From Streptomyces sp. NRRL S-87 (GTDB taxonomy: Bacteria; Actinomycetota; Actinomycetes; Streptomycetales; Streptomycetaceae), in the NCBI RefSeq assembly GCF_000719335.1, contig NZ_JOGB01000021.1:124001-188000 (forward strand): a DNA stretch of 64,000 bases. The letters are read 5' to 3'. The position numbers were made by a program, and so were the translations under genes. Shown here in pieces: positions 57,125 to 64,000 of this stretch; within the stretch, counting starts at the first letter, position 1, and each line of letters opens with the position of its first letter. A model generated the notes under the pieces. The model was not told the origin of the DNA. It did not search any database and saw nothing but the letters and a program-made list of their open reading frames with translations.

Positions 57125-58288
57125 TCAGGCGGCCGGCTTGCCCGGCTGGTCGTGGGTGGAGCAGTGGATGCCTCCGCCACCGGAGGCGATGGTGTCGATC
57201 TGCACCTGGACGACGTCCCGCTTCGGGAAGTGCTCCTGGAGGATGGCCTTGGCCCGCGCGTCCGCCTTCCGGTCGCCGAACTCGGGCATGAAGACGGAGT
57301 CGTTGGCCACGTAGAAGTTCGCGTAGGTGGAGACGAAGTCGTCGCCCTCGCCGGTGATCCGGTCGAGGTCCGGCTGGGGCAGGTCGACGATCTCGAAGCG
57401 CCGGCCCCGCGCGTCGGTCGCCTTGCTCAGCACCGCGCGGGCCTGGTCGGCCGAGCGGGACCAGGAGTCCGGGGGAGTGCTCGGGTGCGCCTGGTCGAGG
57501 AGGACGACGCCGGGGGCGGTGAAGCGCACGAGGCTGTCCACGTGCGCGTCGGTGATGTCCTCGCCGCGGACGCCGGCCAGCCACACCACCTTCTCCACGC
57601 CGAGGGTCTCGACGAGCTCGTCCTCGATCCGGTCCCGGCTCTTCCCGGGGTTGCGGTTGGCGTTGACGATCGAGCTCTCGGTGATCAGCAGGGTGCCCTG
57701 TCCGTCGGACTCGAAGGAGCCGCCCTCGGCGACGAGCGGGGCCGCCTCGCGGGGGACGGCGTACCGGGCGAGCAGCTTGCGCCCCACCTGGGCGTCGTTC
57801 GTGTGCTCCTGCTTGTTGCCCCAGCCGTTGAAGCTGAAGTCGATGCCGGTGACCTTCCCGGCGTCCTCGACGAACACGGGGACGGTGTCGCGGGCCCACA
57901 GGTCGTCGACGGCCATGGGGACGACCTCGACCTGCGAGCCGCAGGCCCGCTGGGCCGCGGCGAGCTGGTCGGGGCGGGCCGCCATCACGACCGCCTCGTA
58001 CTCGCCGACCGCGCGGGCGATCCGGGCGATGTCCTCCCGGACGTACGGCAGGTCCTCCCCCCACACCGAGGCGAGGGCCGGCCACGACATGAACGTGCGC
58101 GCGTGGCTCTCCCACTCGGCACCGAGCCGGCGCGCGGCCTCCTCGGACGGGGTGCGCCCGGGGGCGGTGCTGCGGCCGGCGCCGACGGACTCCTCGGGGC
58201 TGCAGGCCGCGGCGCCGAGCCCGAGCGCGCCGCCGATGGCGGCGAAGCCCCGCAGGGCGGTGCGGCGGGAGAGGGGGAGGTGGGACAC
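57125..58288 (-). CDS. Tat-exported agmatine deiminase-family lipoprotein
   Basis: The 387-residue product has a twin-arginine start (SRRTALRGFAAIGGALGLGAAAC) with a lipobox-like GAAAC, so it is probably exported folded and lipid-anchored. The rest fits the agmatine deiminase/peptidyl-arginine deiminase-like fold: WPALASVWGED, MAVDDLWARDTVPVF, NGWGNKQEHTND, EGGSFESDGQGTL, and GGGGIHCSTHDQP with the catalytic Cys. The enzyme converts agmatine to N-carbamoylputrescine. Exported location is unusual. GTG 58288 is used. A TetR operator lies upstream (58471-58488). Confidence 0.9.
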   Translation of the reverse strand: MSHLPLSRRTALRGFAAIGGALGLGAAACSPEESVGAGRSTAPGRTPSEEAARRLGAEWESHARTFMSWPALASVWGEDLPYVREDIARIARAVGEYEAVVMAARPDQLAAAQRACGSQVEVVPMAVDDLWARDTVPVFVEDAGKVTGIDFSFNGWGNKQEHTNDAQVGRKLLARYAVPREAAPLVAEGGSFESDGQGTLLITESSIVNANRNPGKSRDRIEDELVETLGVEKVVWLAGVRGEDITDAHVDSLVRFTAPGVVLLDQAHPSTPPDSWSRSADQARAVLSKATDARGRRFEIVDLPQPDLDRITGEGDDFVSTYANFYVANDSVFMPEFGDRKADARAKAILQEHFPKRDVVQVQIDTIASGGGGIHCSTHDQPGKPAA

Positions 58289-58470
58289 GCTGTGCTCCGA
58301 TCGTGGGCTGGCGAGACCATCCGGCCGCGGCGGGTGTATCCCGGGGGCGCGGGGGCGGATCGCCGGGCGCGCGGGGCGGCGGACGTCGCGGGCCGGGGGC
58401 CCACGCGGGGCAGGCCGTCGGGACGGCTGCGCAGCGTGCGTGGGGTGGCCCCGCACACCTACTCTGACAC

Positions 58471-58488
58471 TGACTGAATTTTCAGTCA
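58471..58488. promoter_or_regulatory. TetR operator, copy A
   Basis: TGACTGAA-TT-TTCAGTCA is a perfect inverted repeat in the region shared by the divergent agmatine-deiminase-like and tetR genes. On the - strand, TTGACT (58485-58490) with a 17-bp spacer and CAGAGT would be a promoter into the deiminase gene. Confidence 0.7.
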
Positions 58489-58543
58489 AACTCCTTTCCG
58501 GGCCGGTGACCGGGTCGGTGACCGGGTCGGTAGGGTTCGTGAC

Positions 58544-59125
58544 ATGGCGTCTCGCAGTACTCAGATCCTGGAAGCGGCCGCCCGGGTGATCGCCCGGCGC
58601 GGGGTCCGCGGCCTGCGTGTGGAGGAGCTGGCGGAGGAGGCCGGGGTGTCGACCGGCCTGATCTACTACCACTTCAAGGACCGCACCGGAGTCCTGCGCA
58701 GCACGCTGGAGTTCATCAACGACCGCGCCGAGCGGTACACCACGGCCCAGGACCCCGACGCGGAGCCGCTGAGCCCCCGCGAGGAGCTCGACCAGGTCCT
58801 GCTCCTGGAGCTCCAGGACGACCCCGAGGTGCGCGAGAACAGCACGGCCTGGGGCGAGTTGCGGGCCAGCGCCGTCTTCGACCCCGTCCTGCGCGAGGAC
58901 CTCGCCCGGGCCACCCTCGTCTGGGTCCAGGAGGTGGCTGCCCTGCTGGGCCGGGTGCAGCCGCTCGCGCCGGCGGCCACGCTCGCCGCGGCGGCCGAAC
59001 GCCTCACCGCCCTGCTCGAAGGCCTGAGCATGCGCTGGCTCAGCGGCGGCCTCTCCCACGAGCACGCGCGCACCCTCATGGCGGAGGCCGTCGAGGTGGA
59101 ACTGGCCCGGCTGCGCCGCCAGTAG
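58544..59125 (+). CDS. TetR-family transcriptional regulator
   Basis: The 193-residue product has a TetR HTH (~8-55; [42 protein letters not shown]) and a C-terminal helical ligand domain with a conserved [13 protein letters not shown] segment (as in many TetR_C). It is flanked on both sides by TGACTGAA-NN-TTCAGTCA operators and so probably represses itself, the divergent deiminase gene and the downstream tpx region. ATG 58544; GTTCGTGAC is weak as an SD. Confidence 0.93.
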   Translation: MASRSTQILEAAARVIARRGVRGLRVEELAEEAGVSTGLIYYHFKDRTGVLRSTLEFINDRAERYTTAQDPDAEPLSPREELDQVLLLELQDDPEVRENSTAWGELRASAVFDPVLREDLARATLVWVQEVAALLGRVQPLAPAATLAAAAERLTALLEGLSMRWLSGGLSHEHARTLMAEAVEVELARLRRQ

Positions 59126-59229
59126 CCCGCGCAACGCCGGCCGCGGCGGCGACCGCCGTCCGGCGACGCACCGGCTTCGTCGGCCTGCCGGCGCCCTTCC
59201 TCCGGGGGCTTTCCTGAGTTCTCCTGTCT

Positions 59230-59247
59230 TGACTGAAAATTCAGTCA
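59230..59247. promoter_or_regulatory. TetR operator, copy B
   Basis: TGACTGAAAATTCAGTCA is a perfect palindrome 18 bp long, differing from copy A only in the central two bases. It is 153 bp before the tpx start, after the tetR gene. TTGACT at 59229-59234 may be a -35 box. Confidence 0.7.
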
Positions 59248-59399
59248 GTGCGGAGGAGGCCGTCGCCGGCTCCTCCGCCGGCTCGCCCCGAGGTGGAGCC
59301 GTGATGCCGTCCACGGGTCGGCCGGTCACGCCGTGCTTTCACCCGAACGCATTAAGATCGCGGCGATATCAGCATTTGTGTTCGAAGGGGAAACATCAC

Positions 59400-59900
59400 A
59401 TGGCTCAGGTCACGCTGAAGGGCAACCCGGTGCAGGTCAACGGCACCCTCCCGGCTCCCGGCACCCAGGCCCCCGCGTTCGCGCTGGTGGGCGCCGGTCT
59501 GGCGGACGCCGCGCTCGCGGACTTCGCTGGCAAGCGCAAGCTGCTCAACATCTTCCCGAGCGTCGACACCCCCACCTGCGCGGCCTCCGTCCGTGCGTTC
59601 AACGAGAGCGCCGCCAAGCTCGACAACACGGTCGTCCTGTGCATCTCCGCCGACCTGCCCTTCGCCCAGGCCCGCTTCTGCGGCGCCGAGGGCCTGGAGG
59701 ACGTCAAGAACCTGTCGACGCTGCGCGGCCGTGAGTTCCACGAGACCTACGGCGTGGCCATCGCCGACGGTCCGCTGGCCGGCCTGACCGCCCGCGCCGT
59801 GGTCGTCCTCGACGAGAACGACCAGGTCCTGCACTCCGAGCTGGTCGGCGAGATCGCCGACGAGCCGAACTACGAGGCCGCCCTCGCGGTCCTGAAGTAG
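59400..59900 (+). CDS. tpx: Thiol peroxidase (Tpx-type peroxiredoxin)
   Basis: The 166-residue product is a Tpx-type 2-Cys peroxiredoxin: [18 protein letters not shown] start, [17 protein letters not shown] with peroxidatic Cys (~residue 59), and a resolving Cys in [11 protein letters not shown]. It reduces hydroperoxides using thioredoxin. AAGGGG nine bases upstream sets ATG 59400. A strong terminator follows. A TetR operator lies upstream, so redox control may be linked to the deiminase gene; inference. Confidence 0.95.
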   Translation: MAQVTLKGNPVQVNGTLPAPGTQAPAFALVGAGLADAALADFAGKRKLLNIFPSVDTPTCAASVRAFNESAAKLDNTVVLCISADLPFAQARFCGAEGLEDVKNLSTLRGREFHETYGVAIADGPLAGLTARAVVVLDENDQVLHSELVGEIADEPNYEAALAVLK

Positions 59901-59921
59901 GCCCCGGGCCCGCGTCACCCG

Positions 59922-59967
59922 GGCCGCCCCGCCGCGCCGGCGTCGCCGTCGGCGCGGCGGGGCGGCC
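59922..59967 (+). terminator. Terminator of tpx
   Basis: Perfect 18-bp arms (59922-59939 with 59950-59967, starting GGCCGCCCCGCC) enclose a 10-base loop 22 bp after the tpx stop. Confidence 0.8.
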
Positions 59968-60081
59968 GGGGGTGCGGGCGGGCCGCGACCGTCGGCCTGT
60001 CGACGACGGCAATGCGCCGGTTCCGCCGATGGCACCCCTAGGCTTCCCGAACCGGTCCATTGCTCCTGAAAGGGGTACGAC

Positions 60082-60495
60082 GTGGCATCTCGTCTCAACC
60101 CATACATCAGCTTCTCCGGCGACGCGCGGCCGGCCATGGAGTTCTACCAGAGCGTCCTGGGCGGGGACCTGCGCGTGAGCGGCTACGGCGAATTCGGCTC
60201 CGAGGCCCCGCCCGGGTACGAGGACAAGGTCATGCACGGCATGCTCGAGACCCCGGACGGCTTCACGCTGATGGGGGCCGACGTGCCGCCGGGCATGGAG
60301 CACACGCCCGGGAACAACTTCGCGGTCAGCCTCAGCGGCGACGACGCGGACCGGCTGCGCGGCTACTGGGAGGGGCTGTCGGCGGGCGGGACGGTCTCCG
60401 TCCCCCTGGAGAAGCAGATGTGGGGGGACGTGTTCGGCATGTGCACGGACAAGTTCGGCATCACGTGGATGGTCAACATCGGCACCCAGGGCTGA
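60082..60495 (+). CDS. VOC-family (glyoxalase/PhnB-like) protein
   Basis: The 137-residue product has the PhnB-like VOC fold: LNPYISFSGDARPAMEFYQSVLGGDLRVS, then VMHGMLETPDGFTLMGAD and a C-terminal MWGDVFGMCTDKFGITWMVN. Such proteins often bind metal and act on small thiols or are inactive binding proteins. GTG 60082 is used with AAAGGGG upstream. It is convergent with the UBP gene. Confidence 0.93.
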   Translation: MASRLNPYISFSGDARPAMEFYQSVLGGDLRVSGYGEFGSEAPPGYEDKVMHGMLETPDGFTLMGADVPPGMEHTPGNNFAVSLSGDDADRLRGYWEGLSAGGTVSVPLEKQMWGDVFGMCTDKFGITWMVNIGTQG

Positions 60496-60548
60496 TCCCC
60501 GCGCCACCGCGGGGGCGGGCGGCAGGGCGGGTCGCCCCGCCGCACCCC

Positions 60549-60902
60549 TCAGCGGTGGAGCCGGGTCGCCCAGTCGCTCGGGACCCGGCCTGCCGGGCCG
60601 GGGGCCGGCTGGTCGGCCGGGTGTCCGCTCGGCGGGGCCAGGGCCGGCCCGGACTCGAACAGGTCGTCGGTGCCGTAGTCCCAGAACCAGTCCTCGCCCG
60701 GCTCGAAGCTCTGCACCAGCGGATGCCCGGTGGCCTTCCAGTGGGCGGTGGCGTGCTGCGCCGGCGAGGAGTCGCAGCAGCCGACGTGGCCGCACTGGGC
60801 GCACCGTCGCAGGTGGAACCACCAGCCGCCCACCTCGTCGCAGTCGGCGCAGCCGGTGCCGCTGGGCGGGACGCCCGGGTCGATCCCGTCGATCTCGGTC
60901 AT
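60549..60902 (-). CDS. UBP-type zinc finger protein
   Basis: The 117-residue product has a UBP-type zinc finger (residues ~18-70): CADCDEVGGWWFHLRRCAQC, GHVGCCDSS, then HATAHWKATGHPL, giving the Cys/His metal ligands. A Trp/Phe-rich segment (WFWDYGTDDLF) and a Pro-rich tail follow. In bacteria such modules are thought to bind redox partners or ubiquitin-like C-termini; the function is unknown. The ATG overlaps the kinase stop (ATGA at 60899-60902), forming an operon. Confidence 0.93.
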   Translation of the reverse strand: MTEIDGIDPGVPPSGTGCADCDEVGGWWFHLRRCAQCGHVGCCDSSPAQHATAHWKATGHPLVQSFEPGEDWFWDYGTDDLFESGPALAPPSGHPADQPAPGPAGRVPSDWATRLHR

Positions 60903-62401
60903 GCGGGTTCCTCCGCGCTCTCGGTCTCGGTGCCGGTGCCGGCGCCGCTGTGGGTGTCGGCGTCGGTCTCGGGGGCGGTCAGCGGCAGCAGCACCTGGAA
61001 GCGGGTGTCGCCCGGAACGGACTCGACCTGCAGGCTTCCGTGGTGCTTGTTGACGACGATCCGCCAGCAGATGTCGAGGCCCAGGCCGGTGCCCTCACCG
61101 ACCGGCTTGGTGGTGAAGAAGGGGTCGAAGATCCGGCCGCGGATGTCCTCGGGGACGCCCGGGCCGGTGTCGCGGAACTCCACGAGCAGCCGGTCGCCCT
61201 CGCGGGCGGTGCGGACCGTCAGGGTGCCGTCCCCGTCGCCGCCGCCGGTGATGGCGGCCACCGCGTTGTCGATGAGGTTGGTCCACACCTGGTTCAGCTC
61301 GGCCGGGTAGGCGGGCACGTCGGGCAGCGAGCGGTCGTAGTCCTTCACCACCCGCACCCGGCTGCCGATCTTGCCGGACAGCATCAGGAGCGTGCTGTCG
61401 AGGAGTTCGTGGACGTCGACGTCGCGGTGCGGGGCCCGGTCGAGCTGCGCGTACTGCTTGGCCGCGTCCACCAGGTTCGAGATGCGGGTGGTGGAGTCGT
61501 CGATCTCGTCCATCAGGAGCTCGGTCTCGACGGTGTAGTTGAGCCAGCCGATCGCCCCCGGCAGGATGTCCTCCGCCACGGTCGCCGCGACCTGCTCCAG
61601 CCAGTCCGTGTCCAGTCCGGCCTGGACGAAGGCGGGCGCGACCCGCCACCCCTCCGGGATGCCGTGGTCCTCCAGCCAGTCCGCGAGCTCGTCCTCCCGG
61701 TCGGAGGCCTCCAGCGGGGTCAACACCGGTGCCTTGGCGACGCGCTCGGCGGTGCGCTCCTGGATCTCGATGAGGTCGGCGAGGGCCTCCCGGGAGTACG
61801 GGCCCCGGGCGATGTGCGCCAGCTTGTGCCGCATCTTCCCGACCCGCTCGCGCAGCGCCGCGGTGGCCCGCACGGCGGCCGCGGCCGGGTTGTTGAGCTC
61901 GTGGGTGAGCCCGGCGGACAGCGAGCCGAGCGCCAGCAGGCGCTCGCGCTGCCCGATGGCCCGCTGGGTGTTCTTGGAGCCGAAGAAGAGCCCCTCCAGC
62001 AGGTGCGCCGCCATCGGGAACCACTCCCGCATGACGTCCGCGAACGACTGGGCGGGCAGCACGAAGAACCGGGTCGGTTCGGTCACGTGCATCGAGTTCA
62101 TGTACACCTGCGGCACCCGGTCGCCCAGGTACGCCTGCATGGCCCCCGCGTACACGCCGCGCTGCGAGGTGCGGCTGACCTCCACGTCGTCGCCGCCGAC
62201 CCGGCGGTACATCACGACGGTGCCCTCGATCATCACGTAGAAGCAGGTGGCCGGGTCGCCCTCGACGTACACCGGCCCGGGACCGTACCGCTCCACCCGT
62301 CCCTCGGAGCACAGCTGTCCGAGCTGTTCCGGCGACAGCTTCTCGAACAGGAACAGCGAGGAGATCTCGTGCGGGTCGCACGGCATGACCTGCGCGCTCA
62401 T
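60899..62401 (-). CDS. Histidine kinase with N-terminal cyclic-nucleotide-binding domain
   Basis: The 500-residue product has a CRP-like cNMP-binding domain (~15-130; FLFEKLSPEQLGQL, YVEGDPATCFYVMIEG), a helical middle with the H box LAGLTHELNNPAAAAVRA (His at ~residue 174) and an HATPase (QVWTNLIDNAVAAI, DTGPGVPEDIRGRIFDPFFTTK, EGTGLGLDICWRIV). No membrane segments, so it is a cytosolic kinase. It likely phosphorylates the receiver domain of the upstream fused reductase protein, which is 10 bp before it. The final ~20 residues are acidic/Gly-rich. Confidence 0.93.
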   Translation of the reverse strand: MSAQVMPCDPHEISSLFLFEKLSPEQLGQLCSEGRVERYGPGPVYVEGDPATCFYVMIEGTVVMYRRVGGDDVEVSRTSQRGVYAGAMQAYLGDRVPQVYMNSMHVTEPTRFFVLPAQSFADVMREWFPMAAHLLEGLFFGSKNTQRAIGQRERLLALGSLSAGLTHELNNPAAAAVRATAALRERVGKMRHKLAHIARGPYSREALADLIEIQERTAERVAKAPVLTPLEASDREDELADWLEDHGIPEGWRVAPAFVQAGLDTDWLEQVAATVAEDILPGAIGWLNYTVETELLMDEIDDSTTRISNLVDAAKQYAQLDRAPHRDVDVHELLDSTLLMLSGKIGSRVRVVKDYDRSLPDVPAYPAELNQVWTNLIDNAVAAITGGGDGDGTLTVRTAREGDRLLVEFRDTGPGVPEDIRGRIFDPFFTTKPVGEGTGLGLDICWRIVVNKHHGSLQVESVPGDTRFQVLLPLTAPETDADTHSGAGTGTETESAEEPA

Positions 62402-62411
62402 GACGGACTCC

Positions 62412-64000
62412 TCACGACTGCTCCAAATAGCGGTGGACGAGCATCACGGCCATGGCTCCCTCTCCCACGGCGGACGCGACCCGTTTCGCGGACTGGGCGC
62501 GCGCGTCGCCCGCCACGAACACACCGGGGATGCTGGTCTCCAGGTGGTAGGGCGGCCGGTCGAGTTCCCATCCTGCCGGGGGCCGCCCGTCCGGCGTGAG
62601 GTCCGGTCCGGCCAGGATGAACCCGTGCTCGTCGCGCAGCACGGTCTCCGCCAGCCAGTCCGTCAGCGGTGCCGCGCCGATGAAGACGAACATCCACTGG
62701 GCGTCGACCTCCTCGGCGGCGCCGGACACGGCGTCCCGCAGGGTCAGCGCCTCCAGGTGCTCCGCGCCGTGCGCCGCCCCCACGACGGTGCGCGGCCGCA
62801 CCGTGATGTTCGGCGACTCCTCGATCTGCTGGATCAGGTAGTACGACATCGACGCCGTCAGGGACTCCCCGCGCACCAGCAGCGTCACCGACTTCGCGCC
62901 CCGCGCCAGGTACACCGCCGCCTGCCCGGCCGAGTTCGCGCCCCCGACGACGTAGACGTCCTGGCCCTCGCAGGACGAGGCCTCGGTGAGCGAGGAACCG
63001 TAGTACACGCCGCGGCCGGTCAGGTCCTCGCAGCCCGGCGCCCCCAGCTGCCGGTACGACACCCCGGTGGCCAGGATGACGCTGTGCGCGGCGACCGCCG
63101 AGCCGTCGGAGAAGCGCACGACCCGCGCTGGACCGTTGACCTCCAGGCCCGTGACCTCGCGCGCGGTGAGGATCTCGGCACCGAAGCGGCCCGCCTGGCG
63201 GCGGGCGCGGTCGGTGAGCTGCGCCCCGGAGACGCCGTCCGGGAAGCCGAGGTAGTTCTCGATGCGGGAGCTCTGGCCGGCCTGGCCGCCGGTGGCCGAA
63301 CGCTCGACCAGCACGGTCCGCAGCCCCTCGGAGGCGCCGTACACCGCGGCGCCGAGCCCGGCCGGGCCGCCGCCGATGACGACGAGGTCGTAGAACGCGG
63401 CGGCCGGGGTGGTCGCGAGCCCGACGTGCGCGGCCAGTTCGGGCGTCTCCGGCTCGATCAGCGCCGTGCCGTCCGGCGCGACCACCAGGGGCAGCCGGCG
63501 GCCGTCGGCGCCGGCCGCCGCCAGCAGCCGCTGCCCCTCGGGCTCGTCGGAGGAGTACCAGCGGTAGGGCACCTGGTTGCGGGCCAGGAACTCGCGCACC
63601 CGCGAGGAAGGCGCCGACCAGCGGTGGCCCACCACCTTCGTGGCGGGCACGGGCCGGTAGTCGCTGGCGCGCCAGGCCGTGAGGAGGTCGTCCAGGACCG
63701 GGTACAGCTTCTCCTCGGGCGGGTCCCAGGGCTTGAGCAGGTAGTGGTCGAGGTCGACGACGTTGATCGCGTCGATCGCGGCGTTGGTGTCGGCGTACGC
63801 GGTCAGCAGCACGCGGCGCGCCCCCGGGTACACGCCCAGGGCCTGCTCCAGGAACTCGATGCCGTTCATCTGCGGCATGCGGTAGTCGGCGAGGATGACC
63901 GCCACCAGGTCGCCCCGCAGCTTCAGCTCGCGCAGCGCCTCCAGCGCGGACTCGCCCGACTCGGCCCGTACGATCCGGTAGCCGCCGCCGTAGCGGCGCC
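62412..64000 (-). CDS. Response-regulator/thioredoxin-reductase-like fusion, N-terminus cut off
   Basis: The open frame continues over the right edge: the first visible codons read RYGGGYRIVRAESGESALEALREL, then ILADYRMPQMNGIEFLEQAL with the phospho-acceptor Asp, TAYAD and YLLKPWDPP, a receiver domain. A ~100-residue linker (possibly a glutaredoxin-like fold, QVPYRWYSSDEPEG) follows, then a pyridine-nucleotide-disulphide oxidoreductase: VVIGGGPAGLGAAVYGASEG, SRIENYLGFPDG, YVVGGANSAGQAAVYLARG and GVFVAGDARA. The CxxC redox pair of thioredoxin reductase is absent. It may be a signalling-controlled oxidoreductase paired with the kinase downstream. Confidence 0.9.
   Translation of the reverse strand, partial: RRYGGGYRIVRAESGESALEALRELKLRGDLVAVILADYRMPQMNGIEFLEQALGVYPGARRVLLTAYADTNAAIDAINVVDLDHYLLKPWDPPEEKLYPVLDDLLTAWRASDYRPVPATKVVGHRWSAPSSRVREFLARNQVPYRWYSSDEPEGQRLLAAAGADGRRLPLVVAPDGTALIEPETPELAAHVGLATTPAAAFYDLVVIGGGPAGLGAAVYGASEGLRTVLVERSATGGQAGQSSRIENYLGFPDGVSGAQLTDRARRQAGRFGAEILTAREVTGLEVNGPARVVRFSDGSAVAAHSVILATGVSYRQLGAPGCEDLTGRGVYYGSSLTEASSCEGQDVYVVGGANSAGQAAVYLARGAKSVTLLVRGESLTASMSYYLIQQIEESPNITVRPRTVVGAAHGAEHLEALTLRDAVSGAAEEVDAQWMFVFIGAAPLTDWLAETVLRDEHGFILAGPDLTPDGRPPAGWELDRPPYHLETSIPGVFVAGDARAQSAKRVASAVGEGAMAVMLVHRYLEQS

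Noticed and set aside
59229..59399. Extension of the tpx frame to 59229
   Set aside because: Starts within the TetR operator; MAQVTLKGN with AAGGGG is the normal Tpx start.

Overview
This 64 kb window is very GC-rich actinobacterial DNA and almost certainly comes from a Streptomyces chromosome. The evidence is codon use with strongly GC-biased third positions, many GTG starts, a complete conservon operon (cvnA-D), a SpoIIE-type PP2C/anti-sigma protein, a Sfp-type phosphopantetheinyl transferase next to a modular polyketide synthase, a peptidase-inhibitor I36 protein, numerous Tat and Sec secreted proteins, and one-component regulators with palindromic operators. No rRNA, tRNA, CRISPR array, transposase or integrase was seen.

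Layout. 0.3-2.3 kb: a truncated secreted hydrolase-like gene and a long-form gap (glyceraldehyde-3-phosphate dehydrogenase) with a clear terminator, then a 173-bp inverted-repeat element. 2.7-7.1 kb: a NarL-type two-component pair divergent from an MMPL transporter. 7.1-13.1 kb: NUDIX hydrolase, an unrecognised protein, an RibD/DHFR-like reductase, an FAD monooxygenase, a PadR regulator with its palindromic operator, and a large acyl-CoA dehydrogenase-like flavoprotein. 13.4-18.2 kb: an Asp-Met repeat protein, Ku, two small secreted proteins and a P-loop/HTH regulator. 18.4-25.7 kb is a signalling block: cvnABCD, a Ser/Thr kinase, a stand-alone LuxR HTH and a PAS-GAF-PP2C-HATPase protein. 25.8-31.6 kb: PPTase plus a KS-AT-ACP-aminotransferase (alpha-oxoamine synthase) megasynthase. 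31.9-33.8 kb: three related secreted CxGxC proteins, one of them frameshifted. 33.9-38.7 kb: RecQ, a GNAT acetyltransferase and a second NarL-type two-component system. 38.8-45.5 kb: lipoprotein, I36 inhibitor, AraC regulator, P450, PI-PLC-like enzyme and serine hydrolase, separated by short tandem repeats. 45.7-51.9 kb: N-formylglutamate amidohydrolase-like protein, a LacI/esterase pair, a TetR gene divergent from an SDR, and small genes. 52.1-64 kb: a PHP phosphoesterase with beta-propeller-like repeats, CAP protein, amidase, secreted agmatine-deiminase-like enzyme, TetR regulator, thiol peroxidase, VOC protein, and a three-gene redox/signalling operon cut by the window edge.

How genes work together. 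Four local regulons can be read from shared palindromes. The TetR at 49848-50471 probably controls both its divergent SDR and the PHP protein gene 1.5 kb away, through near-identical 18-bp operators, each overlapping a -10 box with a 17-bp spacer. The TetR at 58544-59125 is flanked by two TGACTGAA-NN-TTCAGTCA sites facing the agmatine-deiminase-like gene, itself and tpx. The LacI repressor shares a GTTACACG half-site with a palindrome at the esterase promoter. The PadR gene has a palindrome directly upstream. Translational coupling (ATGA/GTGA overlaps) links both two-component pairs, the cvn genes, TetR with its small membrane protein, and the kinase with the UBP zinc-finger protein.

The most novel-looking parts are the trimmed PKS/alpha-oxoamine synthase with what looks like an internal ribosome-binding site and fusion scar, and the adjacent CxGxC secreted protein family with exact 20-residue repeats and a pseudogenised tandem copy. 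All functional names come from reading motifs by eye; no database search was run.
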